Below, piece after piece: positions 56,323 through 64,000 of a DNA stretch of 64,000 nt. The translations under genes were made by a program, and so were the position numbers. Below the pieces are notes generated by a model that made no database searches, had not been told where the DNA came from, and was given only the letters and a program-made list of their open reading frames with translations. Each line of letters opens with the position of its first letter. The first letter of the stretch is position 1. Source of the DNA: Streptomyces decoyicus (GTDB lineage: Bacteria > Actinomycetota > Actinomycetes > Streptomycetales > Streptomycetaceae); the NCBI RefSeq assembly GCF_019880305.1, contig NZ_CP082301.1, positions 6,820,001 to 6,884,000 of the forward strand, in the 5' to 3' direction.

Positions 56323-57528
56323 TCACCCCTGGATCCGGTACTCCTCGAGTAGCCGCCGACCAATGATCATTTTCTGGATCTCTGCGGTCCCTTCGCCGAT
56401 CAGGAGCATCGGGGCCTCGCGGTAGAGGCGCTCGATCTCGTACTCCTTGGAGAAGCCGTAGCCGCCGTGGATCCGGAAAGCGTCTTCCACTACCTCCTTG
56501 CAGTACTCGGAGGCCAGGTACTTCGCCATGCCCGCCTCGAGGTCGTTTCGCTGACCCGAGTCCTTTTTGCGAGCGGCATTAACCATCATCGCATGCGCGG
56601 CTTCGACCTTTGTCGCCATTTCTGCCAATTTGAACTGGATGGCCTGGTGCTGCGCGATCGGCTTGCCGAAGGTGTGCCGCTGCTGCGCGTACGAAACACC
56701 CAGCTCGAAGGCGCGCTGGGCGACACCGCAGCCGCGCGCGGCCACATTGACCCGGCCGACCTCGACGCCGTCCATCATGTGATAGAAGCCACGTCCGGTC
56801 TCGCCGCCGAGCACCCGGTCGGCCGGGATCCGCAGCCCGTCCATGATCAGTTCGGTGGTGTCGACACCCTTGTAGCCCATCTTGTCGATCTTGCCCGGAA
56901 TGGTCAGGCCGGGCCGCACCTCACCGAAGCCGGCCTCCTTCTCCACGAGGAAGGTCGTCATCGACTTGTGCGGGGCGGTGCCCTCCGGGTGGCCCTCGTC
57001 GGTCCGGCACAGCACGGCGACCAGCGTCGACGTGCCGCCGTTGGTGAGCCACATCTTCTGGCCGTTCAGGACGTAATCGTTGCCGTCCCGCACGCCCTTG
57101 GAGGAGATGGCCGACACGTCCGAGCCCAGCGCCGGCTCCGACATCGAGAAGGCGCCCCGGATTTCACCGGCCGCCATCTTCGGCAGGAAATAGTCCTTCT
57201 GCTCCTGGGTGCCGTGCTGCTTGAGCATGTAGGCCACGATGAAGTGGGTGTTGATGATGCCCGAGACGCTCATCCAGCCGCGGGCGATCTCCTCGACGGT
57301 CAGTGCGTAGGTGAGAAGGGACTCACCCAGACCGCCGTACTCCTCCGGAATCATCAGGCCGAACACGCCGAGTTCCTTCAGGCCCTCGACGATCTGCGAC
57401 GGGTATTCGTCGCGGTGTTCCAGTTCGGTGGCGACCGGCAGGATCTCCTTGTCCACGAAGTCGCGGACGGTGGAGAGGATTTCCCGCTGGATGTCGGTCA
57501 GGCCCTCGGTCTGCGCGAGACGGGTCAT
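56323..57528 (-). CDS. Acyl-CoA dehydrogenase of the ethylmalonyl-CoA operon
   Basis: A 401-residue flavoenzyme, probably oxidising methylsuccinyl-CoA to mesaconyl-CoA. Motifs include MSEPALGSDVSAI, MWLTNGG, and the C-terminal catalytic block IGEGTAEIQ, whose glutamate is the base. It is normal acyl-CoA dehydrogenase length, shorter than the roughly 550-residue methylsuccinyl-CoA dehydrogenases of methylotrophs. The assignment therefore rests on operon position, last in a five-gene set beginning with ccr. It starts two bases from the MaoC gene's stop. A general short-chain substrate remains possible. Confidence 0.88.
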   Translation of the reverse strand: MTRLAQTEGLTDIQREILSTVRDFVDKEILPVATELEHRDEYPSQIVEGLKELGVFGLMIPEEYGGLGESLLTYALTVEEIARGWMSVSGIINTHFIVAYMLKQHGTQEQKDYFLPKMAAGEIRGAFSMSEPALGSDVSAISSKGVRDGNDYVLNGQKMWLTNGGTSTLVAVLCRTDEGHPEGTAPHKSMTTFLVEKEAGFGEVRPGLTIPGKIDKMGYKGVDTTELIMDGLRIPADRVLGGETGRGFYHMMDGVEVGRVNVAARGCGVAQRAFELGVSYAQQRHTFGKPIAQHQAIQFKLAEMATKVEAAHAMMVNAARKKDSGQRNDLEAGMAKYLASEYCKEVVEDAFRIHGGYGFSKEYEIERLYREAPMLLIGEGTAEIQKMIIGRRLLEEYRIQG

Positions 57529-57530
57529 GG

Positions 57531-58055
57531 CTACTTCTCCTTCTTGGCCGGAGGGGCCTGAAGCTCCGGGCGGCCGGGCTGCTCGCCGCCGCGCTCCTTG
57601 ATGTAGGTGGCCGTGGGGACCATGACCTTGCGCCGGAAGACGCAGACCAGGGTGCCGTCCTGCTTGTAGCCCTTGGTCTCGACGTGCACGATGCCGCGGT
57701 CCGTCTTGGAGCGGGAGGGCGTCTTGTCCAGCACGGTCGTCTCGCCGTAGAGCGTGTCGCCGTGGAAGGTGGGCGCCACGTGCTTCAGCGACTCGATCTC
57801 CAGATTGGCGATGGCCTTTCCGGAGACGTCGGGCACCGACATGCCCAGCAGCAGCGAGTAGATGTAGTTGCCGACGACGACGTTCTTGCCGAAGTCGGTG
57901 GTCTGCTCCGCGTAGTTGCTGTCCATGTGCAGCGGGTGATGGTTCATCGTGAGCAGACAGAAGAGGTGGTCGTCGTATTCCGTGACGGTTTTGCCGGGCC
58001 AGTGCTTGTAGACATCGCCGACGGTGAACTCTTCATAGGTACGGCCGAACTGCAT
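57531..58055 (-). CDS. MaoC-fold hydratase (mesaconyl-CoA hydratase role)
   Basis: A 174-residue hot-dog-fold protein. The hydratase segment FCLLTMNHHPLHMDSNYAEQT keeps the Asp/His pair (NHHPLHMD) of MaoC enoyl-CoA hydratases, and VVVGNYIYSLLLGMSV follows. In the ethylmalonyl-CoA pathway it would convert mesaconyl-CoA to beta-methylmalyl-CoA. Methylotroph Mch is longer (about 340 residues, two hot-dog domains), so this one must act as a homodimer of single domains or differ in role. It sits 5 bases downstream of the lyase gene, in the same operon. Confidence 0.85.
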   Translation of the reverse strand: MQFGRTYEEFTVGDVYKHWPGKTVTEYDDHLFCLLTMNHHPLHMDSNYAEQTTDFGKNVVVGNYIYSLLLGMSVPDVSGKAIANLEIESLKHVAPTFHGDTLYGETTVLDKTPSRSKTDRGIVHVETKGYKQDGTLVCVFRRKVMVPTATYIKERGGEQPGRPELQAPPAKKEK

Positions 58056-58060
58056 GGTGC

Positions 58061-59035
58061 TTATGCCTCCGGGGCCTCGAACTTGGACGTGCGGGTCATG
58101 CCGGCGGCCCGGCCCTTGCCGGCGACGACCAGCGCCATCTTCCGGCTCGCCTCGTCGATCATCTCGTCGCCGAGCATCGCGGAACCCTTGGCTCCGCCCG
58201 CCTCCGAGGTGTGCCACTCGTAGGCGTCCAGGATCAGCTCGGCGTGGTCGTAGTCCTCCTGGGAGGGGGAGAACACCTCATTGGCGGCCTCGACCTGGCC
58301 CGGGTGCAGCACCCACTTGCCGTCGAAGCCGAGGGCGGCGGCGCGGCCGGCGACCTCGCGATAGCCGTCAACATTCTTGATCTGAAGGTACGGGCCGTCG
58401 ATAGCCTGTAGATCGTAGGTCCGAGCCGCCATCAGAATGCGCATCAGAATGTAGTGATAGGCGTCCGCCCCATAGCCGGGCGGCTGCTCGCCGACCACCA
58501 GGGACTTCATGTTGATGGACGCCATGAAGTCGGCCGGGCCGAAGATGATGGTCTCCAGGCGCGGCGAGGCCCCGGCGATCTCGTCGACGTTCACCAGGCC
58601 CTTGGCGTTCTCGATCTGCGCCTCGATGCCGATCCTGCCGGCCTCGAAGCCCATGGTCTTCTCGATCTGCGTCAGCAGCAGGTCCAGCGCCACGATCTGC
58701 TGGGCGTCCTGGACCTTCGGCAGCATGATGCAGTCCAGGTTGGGGCCGGCGCCCTCGACGACCGTGATGACGTCCCGGTACGTCCAGTGCGTCGTCCAGT
58801 CGTTGACCCGCACGACCCGGGTCTTGCCCGTCCAGTCGCCCTCGTTCAGCGCCTCGACGATGTGGTGCCGGGCGCCCTCCTTGGCGAGCGGCGCGCAGGC
58901 GTCCTCCAGGTCCAGGAAGACCTGGTCGGCCGGGAGGCCCTGGGCCTTCTCCAGGAAGCGGGGATTACTGCCGGGGACCGCGAGACAGGAGCGGCGCGGG
59001 CGCAGGCGATTAACCCGGGGGTGGGCCTGGGTCAT
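58061..59035 (-). CDS. HpcH/HpaI-family CoA-ester lyase (beta-methylmalyl-CoA lyase)
   Basis: A 324-residue TIM-barrel lyase. CLAVPGSNPRFLEKA and VFLDLEDACAP (metal-binding Glu/Asp) open the protein; RVNDW, MLPKV, IEAQIENAKGL and FGPADFMASI give the rest of the active site, and KWVLHPGQ ends the barrel. It splits beta-methylmalyl-CoA to glyoxylate and propionyl-CoA and may also handle malyl-CoA. Its ATG overlaps the stop of the mutase gene (ATGA), indicating co-translation. Confidence 0.92.
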   Translation of the reverse strand: MTQAHPRVNRLRPRRSCLAVPGSNPRFLEKAQGLPADQVFLDLEDACAPLAKEGARHHIVEALNEGDWTGKTRVVRVNDWTTHWTYRDVITVVEGAGPNLDCIMLPKVQDAQQIVALDLLLTQIEKTMGFEAGRIGIEAQIENAKGLVNVDEIAGASPRLETIIFGPADFMASINMKSLVVGEQPPGYGADAYHYILMRILMAARTYDLQAIDGPYLQIKNVDGYREVAGRAAALGFDGKWVLHPGQVEAANEVFSPSQEDYDHAELILDAYEWHTSEAGGAKGSAMLGDEMIDEASRKMALVVAGKGRAAGMTRTSKFEAPEA

Positions 59036-61044
59036 GCGGGGACCTCCAGGGGGTCGAGCTGGTTCGCTTTCCGGATTTCGTCGACGATACGGCCGATGAT
59101 CTCCGTAATACCGAAATCCTTGGGGGTGAACACGGCCGCCACTCCGGCTTCCCGGAGCGCGGCGGCGTCGGCGGAGGGGATGATGCCGCCGACGATGACC
59201 GGCATGTCGTCGACGCCGGTGCGGCGCAGCCGGGCCAGCACGTCCGGTACCAGCTCGGCGTGCGAGCCGGACAGGATCGACAGGCCCACACAGTGCACGT
59301 CCTCGGCGACCGCGGCCGAGACGATCTGCTCCGGGGTCAGCCGGATGCCCTGGTAGATCACCTCGAAGCCGGCGTCCCTGGCCCGTACGGCGATCTGCTC
59401 GGCGCCGTTGCTGTGCCCGTCCAGGCCGGGCTTGCCGACCAGCAGGCGCAGCTTGCCGCTGCCGAGCTCGGCCGCCGTCTTGGCGACCTTCTCGCGGACC
59501 GCGGCGAGCGGGCTGCCCTCCTCGGCGGCGACCGCCAGGGGAGCGCTGGAGACGCCCGTGGGGGCCCGGAACTCGCCGAACACGTCCCGCAGCGCCCAGG
59601 CCCACTCGCCGGTCGTCACACCGGCACGTGCGCACTCCACGGTGGCCGCGAAGAGGTTGCCGTCGCCCGCCGCGGTCTTCTTCAGGACCGACAGCGCCTC
59701 CTGGGCGCGCGTCTCGTCGCGGTTGTCCCGCCAGTCGTGCAGCGCCTGGACCACCCGTGCCTCGTTGGCCGGGTCGACGGTCATGATGGCCGTGTCGAGA
59801 TCCGCGGTGAGCGGGTTGGGCTCGGTGCCCTCGAAGCAGTTGACGCCGACGATCTTCTCCTCGCCGGCCTCGATCCGGGCCCGCCGCTCGGCGTGCGCGG
59901 AGACCAGCTGCGACTTGAGATAGCCGGACTCCACGGCGGCCATCGCGCCGCCCATCTCCTGGATCCGCTCGATCTCGGTGAGGCATTCGGTGACCAGGGC
60001 GTCCACCTTGGCCTCGATGACATGCGAGCCGGCGAAGATGTCCTCGTACTCCAGCAGATCGCTCTCGTGGGCGAGGACCTGCTGGATACGCAGGGACCAC
60101 TGCTGGTCCCAGGGGCGGGGCAGCCCCAACGCCTCGTTCCAGGCGGGGAGTTGCACGGCGCGGGCGCGGGCGTCCTTGGAGAGCGTGACGGCCAGCATCT
60201 CCAGGACGATCCGCTGGACGTTGTTCTCCGGCTGCGCCTCGGTCAGACCCAGCGAGTTGACCTGGACGCCGTAGCGGAACCGGCGCTGCTTCTCGTTCTC
60301 GATGCCGTAGCGCTCGCGGGTGATCTTGTCCCAGATGCGGCCGAAGGCGCGCATCTTGCACATCTCCTCGACGAACCGGACACCGGCGTTCACGAAGAAC
60401 GAGATACGGGCCACGACATCACCGAACTTCTCCGGCGGCACCTGCCCCGAGTCCCGCACCGCGTCCAGTACCGCGATCGCGGTGGACATCGCATACGCGA
60501 TCTCCTGGACCGGCGTGGCGCCCGCCTCCTGTAGGTGGTAGCTACAGATGTTGATCGGGTTCCACTTGGGGATGTGCGCCACCGTGTACGTGATCATGTC
60601 GGTGGTCAGCCGGAGCGAGGGGCCCGGCGGGAAGACGTGCGTCCCGCGCGACAGGTACTCCTTGACGATGTCGTTCTGCGTCGTGCCCGACAGCTTGGAG
60701 ATGTCGGCGCCCTGCTCCTCGGCGACCACCTCGTACAGCGCCAGCAGCCACATGGCCGTCGCGTTGATGGTCATCGAGGTGTTCATCTGGTCCAGGGGGA
60801 TGTCCTGGAACAGCCGTCGCATGTCGCCGAGGTGGGACACCGGGACCCCGACCCGGCCGACCTCGCCGCGGGCGAGGATGTGGTCGGGGTCGTAGCCGGT
60901 CTGCGTCGGGAGGTCGAACGCGACCGACAGGCCGGTCTGGCCCTTGGCGAGGTTACGCCGGTACAGCTCGTTGGACGCCTCGGCGGTGGAGTGGCCGGCG
61001 TAGGTCCGCATCAGCCACGGACGATCCTTCTGACGCTCAGTCAT
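59032..61044 (-). CDS. ecm: Ethylmalonyl-CoA mutase (MeaA-type, B12-dependent)
   Basis: A 670-residue single-chain mutase. The TIM-barrel part starts RPWLMRTYAGHSTAEASNE and has GLSVAFDLPTQTGYDPD, both typical of the MeaA branch rather than MutB. The C-terminal cobalamin domain has DGHSNG (lower-ligand His), LSILSGSH and PVIVGGIIP. It rearranges (2R)-ethylmalonyl-CoA to methylsuccinyl-CoA. Its position, 40 bases after ccr and overlapping the lyase gene, fixes the pathway. It depends on adenosylcobalamin. Confidence 0.95.
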   Translation of the reverse strand: MTERQKDRPWLMRTYAGHSTAEASNELYRRNLAKGQTGLSVAFDLPTQTGYDPDHILARGEVGRVGVPVSHLGDMRRLFQDIPLDQMNTSMTINATAMWLLALYEVVAEEQGADISKLSGTTQNDIVKEYLSRGTHVFPPGPSLRLTTDMITYTVAHIPKWNPINICSYHLQEAGATPVQEIAYAMSTAIAVLDAVRDSGQVPPEKFGDVVARISFFVNAGVRFVEEMCKMRAFGRIWDKITRERYGIENEKQRRFRYGVQVNSLGLTEAQPENNVQRIVLEMLAVTLSKDARARAVQLPAWNEALGLPRPWDQQWSLRIQQVLAHESDLLEYEDIFAGSHVIEAKVDALVTECLTEIERIQEMGGAMAAVESGYLKSQLVSAHAERRARIEAGEEKIVGVNCFEGTEPNPLTADLDTAIMTVDPANEARVVQALHDWRDNRDETRAQEALSVLKKTAAGDGNLFAATVECARAGVTTGEWAWALRDVFGEFRAPTGVSSAPLAVAAEEGSPLAAVREKVAKTAAELGSGKLRLLVGKPGLDGHSNGAEQIAVRARDAGFEVIYQGIRLTPEQIVSAAVAEDVHCVGLSILSGSHAELVPDVLARLRRTGVDDMPVIVGGIIPSADAAALREAGVAAVFTPKDFGITEIIGRIVDEIRKANQLDPLEVPA

Positions 61045-61084
61045 ATCAGGCCCGTATCTTCGTGGTCCGGAAGTCCGAGTCGCC

Positions 61085-62422
61085 TCAGACGTTCCGGAAC
61101 CGGTTGATGGCGTCGAGGTGCTTGGCGCGCATTTCTTCGTCGCGCACGCCCATGCCCTCCTCGGGAGCCAGCGCCAGCACGCCGACCTTGCCCTGGTGGA
61201 GGTTGCGGTGCACGTCGTACGCCGCCTGGCCGGTCTCTTCGAGGGTGTAGGTCCGCGACAGGGTCGGGTGGATCTTGCCCTTGGCGATCAGGCGGTTGGC
61301 TTCCCACGCCTCGCGGTAGTTGGCGAAGTGCGAGCCGACGATCCGCTTCAGCGACATCCACAGGTAGCGGTTGTCGTACTCGTGGTTGTAGCCCGACGTC
61401 GAGGCGCAGGTGACGATGGTGCCGCCCTTGCGCGTGACGTACACGGACGCGCCGAAGGTCTCCCGGCCGGGGTGCTCGAAGACGATGTCCACGTCCTCGC
61501 CGCCGGTCAGCTCGCGGATGCGCTTGCCGAAGCGCTTCCACTCCTTGGGGTCCTGGTTGTGCTCGTCCTTCCAGAACTTGTAGCCCTCGGCGTTGCGGTC
61601 GATGATCGCCTCGGCGCCCATCTTCCGGCAGATCTCCGCCTTCTGGTCGGAGGAGACCACACAGATCGGGTTGGCGCCGCCGGCCAGCGCGAACTGGGTG
61701 GCGTAGCTGCCGAGCCCGCCGCTCGCGCCCCAGATCAGGACGTTGTCGCCCTGCTTCATCCCGGCGCCGTTCTGCGAGACGAGCTGGCGGTAGGCGGTCG
61801 AGTTGACCAGGCCGGGCGACGCCGCCTCCTCCCAGCTCAGGTGCTTCGGCTTGGGCATCAGCTGGTTGGACTTGACCAGTGCGATCTCGGCCAGGCCGCC
61901 GAAGTTGGTCTCGAAGCCCCAGATCCGCTGCTCGGGGTCGAGCATGGTGTCGTTGTGGCCGTCGGAGGACTCCAGCTCGACGGACAGACAGTGCGCGACG
62001 ACCTCGTCGCCGGGGCCCCAGGCGTTGACACCGGGGCCGGTGCGCAGGACCACGCCGGCCAGGTCGGAGCCGATGACGTGGTACGGCAGGTCGTGCCGCT
62101 TGGTGAGCGGGGAGAGCTTGCCGTAGCGCTCCAGGAACCCGAAGGTCGACATCGGCTCGAAGATCGAGGTCCACACGGAGTTGTAGTTCACGGAGGAGGC
62201 CATGACGGCCACCAGCGCCTCACCGGGGCCGAGCTCGGGCACCGGCACGTCGTCGACGTGCAGCGACTTGCGGGGGTCCTTCTCCTTGGTCTCCAGGCCG
62301 GCGAACATGTCGGCCTCGTCCTTGTGCACGGTCACCGCGCGGTAGGACTCGGGGATGGTCAGGCCGGCGAAGTCGGCGCTGGTGGTGTCAGGCGCGAGGA
62401 TTGCGTCCAGGATTTCGTTCAC
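61085..62422 (-). CDS. ccr: Crotonyl-CoA carboxylase/reductase
   Basis: A 445-residue medium-chain dehydrogenase that reduces and carboxylates crotonyl-CoA to ethylmalonyl-CoA with NADPH and CO2. Signature segments are SVNYNSVWTSIFEPMS, YHVIGSDLAGVVLRTGPGVN, the nucleotide loop WGASGGLGSYATQFALAGG and FEHPGRETFGASV. GTG 62422 has GGAGG at ideal spacing; a longer frame would add about 70 unrelated residues. It leads the operon and supplies ethylmalonyl-CoA both for acetate assimilation and as a polyketide extender. Confidence 0.96.
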   Translation of the reverse strand: MNEILDAILAPDTTSADFAGLTIPESYRAVTVHKDEADMFAGLETKEKDPRKSLHVDDVPVPELGPGEALVAVMASSVNYNSVWTSIFEPMSTFGFLERYGKLSPLTKRHDLPYHVIGSDLAGVVLRTGPGVNAWGPGDEVVAHCLSVELESSDGHNDTMLDPEQRIWGFETNFGGLAEIALVKSNQLMPKPKHLSWEEAASPGLVNSTAYRQLVSQNGAGMKQGDNVLIWGASGGLGSYATQFALAGGANPICVVSSDQKAEICRKMGAEAIIDRNAEGYKFWKDEHNQDPKEWKRFGKRIRELTGGEDVDIVFEHPGRETFGASVYVTRKGGTIVTCASTSGYNHEYDNRYLWMSLKRIVGSHFANYREAWEANRLIAKGKIHPTLSRTYTLEETGQAAYDVHRNLHQGKVGVLALAPEEGMGVRDEEMRAKHLDAINRFRNV

Positions 62423-62936
62423 GGGGTGCCTCCGGCGAAGCTCGTTGGGGAACGGCTTTGAGGGAACGTCGGGGGTGGTGCAGAGGTGGTGCCGTCGGTT
62501 CGGCCGGGGTGGCCCCGTTGCCGTCGCCTCTGCGGGGGTCGCAGAGCCGTCGGCCGCGGTGCCTGGCAGCGCTGGTGAGCGCGGTGCCCAGCGGCAGCTG
62601 GGAGGTGCCTGTGACGCAGGCATCCGGGCGGACAGCCGCATAGGGCTGGTGGGACAGCCGGCGTGCGTGGGATCTCAGCACGCCGGCCGCCCGGACACCT
62701 TCAACGTATGACACCGCGTGCCAGGCGACAAGACACTGAGTGCCAAGAATTTCTCTCAGATGTCATCCGGGCGGCACGCATGAGCGAAAGAGGGCCGATG
62801 GGAGGCGTGCGGATGACGCAAAGAAAGGGGATGTGTGCGCAGCGTGCACAGGGAGGGCGTTACGCCATCCGGGTCGCGGCCCGGTCAGCTCAAGGGCGCC
62901 GGGCCGCGCTCATGTCCGGTTCCGGCCGGAAGGCCG
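62423..62936. other. Promoter region of the ccr operon
   Basis: No gene is recognisable in these 514 bases. The DNA is less GC-rich around 62,700-62,770, where a near-palindrome GACACTGAGTGCC (62732-62744) and the pair ATGACA/TGTCAT (from 62708 to 62764) lie. Either could bind the TetR protein encoded upstream, but the symmetry is weak. Confidence 0.4.
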
Positions 62937-63740
62937 TTACTTGCGTTCTGTGATCGCCTTGCGGATGGTGCGCATGACCTCGTCCAGCGGGGCGTCGGTG
63001 CGGGCCACCGCGACCAGTACCTCGCCCTCCCGCGAGACGGCCGCCGGAGGGGTCTCCCCGCTGCCGGTGCGGCCCGCGCCGATGCCGGCGCCGAAGGTCT
63101 CCCGGACGATCGCGAAGGCATGGTCGAGCTGTGCCTCGACATCGCCCTGGGCGTCGGCCCGCAGCCAGCGCCGCAGTACGTGGTTGTGCGCGGTGACCAC
63201 GGCGGACGCCGCGACCTCGGCGAGCAGCGGATCGTCGTCGCCCTCGCGGTGTGCGCCCTCGTCGAAGTGGCCCAGGAGATAGCGGGTGAACAGCCGCTCG
63301 TAGCGGGCCACCGAGGCGATCTCGGCCTCACGCAGGGTGGGGACCTCGCGGGTCAGGCGGTAGCGGGCCACGGAGACGGCCGGGGAGGCCGCGTACATCC
63401 GCATGACCTCCTTGATGCCGCGGCAGACCGTGTCCAGCGGATTCTCGTGCGGCGGGGCGGCGTCCAGGACGGCTTCCGCGCGGACGAGGGTGTCGTCGTG
63501 GTCGGGGAAGATCGCCTCTTCCTTGGAGCGGAAGTGGCGGAAAAAGGTACGCCGGGCGACGCCCGCGGCGGCCGCGATCTCATCGACCGTCGTCGCCTCG
63601 TAGCCCTTGGTCGCAAACAGTTCCATCGCCGCCGCCGACAATTCACGGCGCATTTTGAGCCGTTGCGCAGCCGCCCGGCGGGTGCCGGGAGTGGTGGTGT
63701 CGGCGGTGTCGGAGGGCTGTGTACGAGCGGGCTGGGACAT
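62937..63740 (-). CDS. TetR-family regulator upstream of ccr
   Basis: A regulator of about 267 residues. The helix-turn-helix reads MELFATKGYEATTVDEIAAAAGVARRTFFRHFRSKEEAIF, given here as the segment from FATKGYEA to HFRSKEEA; the ligand domain has MRMYAASPAVSVARYRL. The start is uncertain between ATG 63740 and ATG 63758, neither with a clear ribosome site. It is transcribed toward ccr on the same strand. In methylotrophs a TetR-type activator, CcrR, controls ccr; this protein is placed to do the same, an inference from position. Confidence 0.85.
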   Translation of the reverse strand: MSQPARTQPSDTADTTTPGTRRAAAQRLKMRRELSAAAMELFATKGYEATTVDEIAAAAGVARRTFFRHFRSKEEAIFPDHDDTLVRAEAVLDAAPPHENPLDTVCRGIKEVMRMYAASPAVSVARYRLTREVPTLREAEIASVARYERLFTRYLLGHFDEGAHREGDDDPLLAEVAASAVVTAHNHVLRRWLRADAQGDVEAQLDHAFAIVRETFGAGIGAGRTGSGETPPAAVSREGEVLVAVARTDAPLDEVMRTIRKAITERK

Positions 63741-63876
63741 GTGGGGACGGTACTGCATATTTACGCGACCTGCGGCATGAGGTGCAGCCTTTTCCCCTGT
63801 GAGCGGGGGTGGACCGCCGTCGGGTTCCAGCAGTCCACCCCACCCTCCCCCGGCCGGGCCGGGGTGCCGCCACGCG

Positions 63877-64000
63877 TCAGCGCCGGGCGTACTCACGAAA
63901 GCCGCGGCCGGTCTTGCGGCCGAGGCAGCCCGCGGCGACGAGGTGCTCCAGCAGCGGCGCCGGGGCCAGCCCGGGGTCGCGGAACTCGGCGTGCAGCACC
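63877..64000 (-). CDS. 3-hydroxyacyl-CoA dehydrogenase, C-terminal end
   Basis: Only the last 40 residues are inside the window. They read LAPAPLLEHLVAAGCLGRKT then GRGFREYARR, the characteristic end of 3-hydroxybutyryl/3-hydroxyacyl-CoA dehydrogenases (LGRKTGRGFYxY). The gene enters from the right edge on the minus strand. Such an enzyme makes crotonyl-CoA precursors, so it fits just upstream of the ethylmalonyl-CoA operon. Its start and cofactor domain are outside the window. Confidence 0.8.
   Translation of the reverse strand, partial: VLHAEFRDPGLAPAPLLEHLVAAGCLGRKTGRGFREYARR

Overview
The window is high-G+C actinobacterial DNA, almost certainly from a Streptomyces chromosome. The evidence is dense GC-rich coding with GTG/TTG starts and ATGA overlaps, F420- and mycofactocin-type enzyme families, an AdaA-AlkA fusion, an ethylmalonyl-CoA operon headed by ccr, and a non-ribosomal peptide cluster. 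From memory only, the gene order resembles the S. coelicolor stretch from the pyrimidine-degradation genes through an orphan NRPS locus to ccr/meaA (about SCO6410 to SCO6475); this was not checked. Every base falls in a called gene, a described site or a short gap, and no rRNA, tRNA, IS element or CRISPR array was seen.

Layout. 1-8 kb: an MMPL transporter (cut by the window edge), an SDR, a Tat-exported polysaccharide deacetylase, a collapsed chaA-type antiporter remnant, a small membrane-anchored protein, a secreted gamma-glutamyltransferase and an amidase. 8-16.5 kb: a reductive pyrimidine-degradation locus (MarR regulator with a perfect 28-bp palindrome, beta-ureidopropionase, class III aminotransferase, dihydropyrimidinase, F420-type LLM oxidoreductase, NCS1 permease), plus a truncated isochorismatase and a metal-receptor-fold protein. 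The two transcription units of this locus start from nearly identical promoter boxes. 16.5-18.7 kb: lipoate ligase and a TIM-barrel protein.

20-40 kb is the most interesting part: an orphan NRPS cluster. It has an HTH/STAND regulator, an MFS exporter, a T-C didomain, an ATP-grasp ligase, a half-C-A-T protein, a C-A-T-TE protein, a berberine-bridge-type FAD oxidase, an AsnRS-derived class II synthetase-like protein, a type II thioesterase, a mycofactocin-type SDR, and a second A-T protein (Thr-like code) carrying a dead condensation domain. A strong terminator at 26.15 kb splits it into two units. Two non-NRPS amide-forming enzymes (ATP-grasp and AsnRS-like) working beside trans-acting A-T proteins suggest a small, heavily processed peptide made by mixed logic.

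40-54.6 kb: housekeeping and stress genes (sirtuin, second GGT, inositol-phosphatase family, FAD oxidoreductase, macro domain, prolyl aminopeptidase, AdaA-AlkA, Ogt, TetR with NAD(P)-binding partner, nucleotidyltransferase, NUDIX, glycerate kinase). The gaps here hold an unusual number of short tandem repeats. 54.6-64 kb: pssA/psd phospholipid genes, then the ethylmalonyl-CoA operon (ccr, ethylmalonyl-CoA mutase, CoA-ester lyase, MaoC hydratase, acyl-CoA dehydrogenase) with a TetR gene upstream and the end of a 3-hydroxyacyl-CoA dehydrogenase at the right edge.
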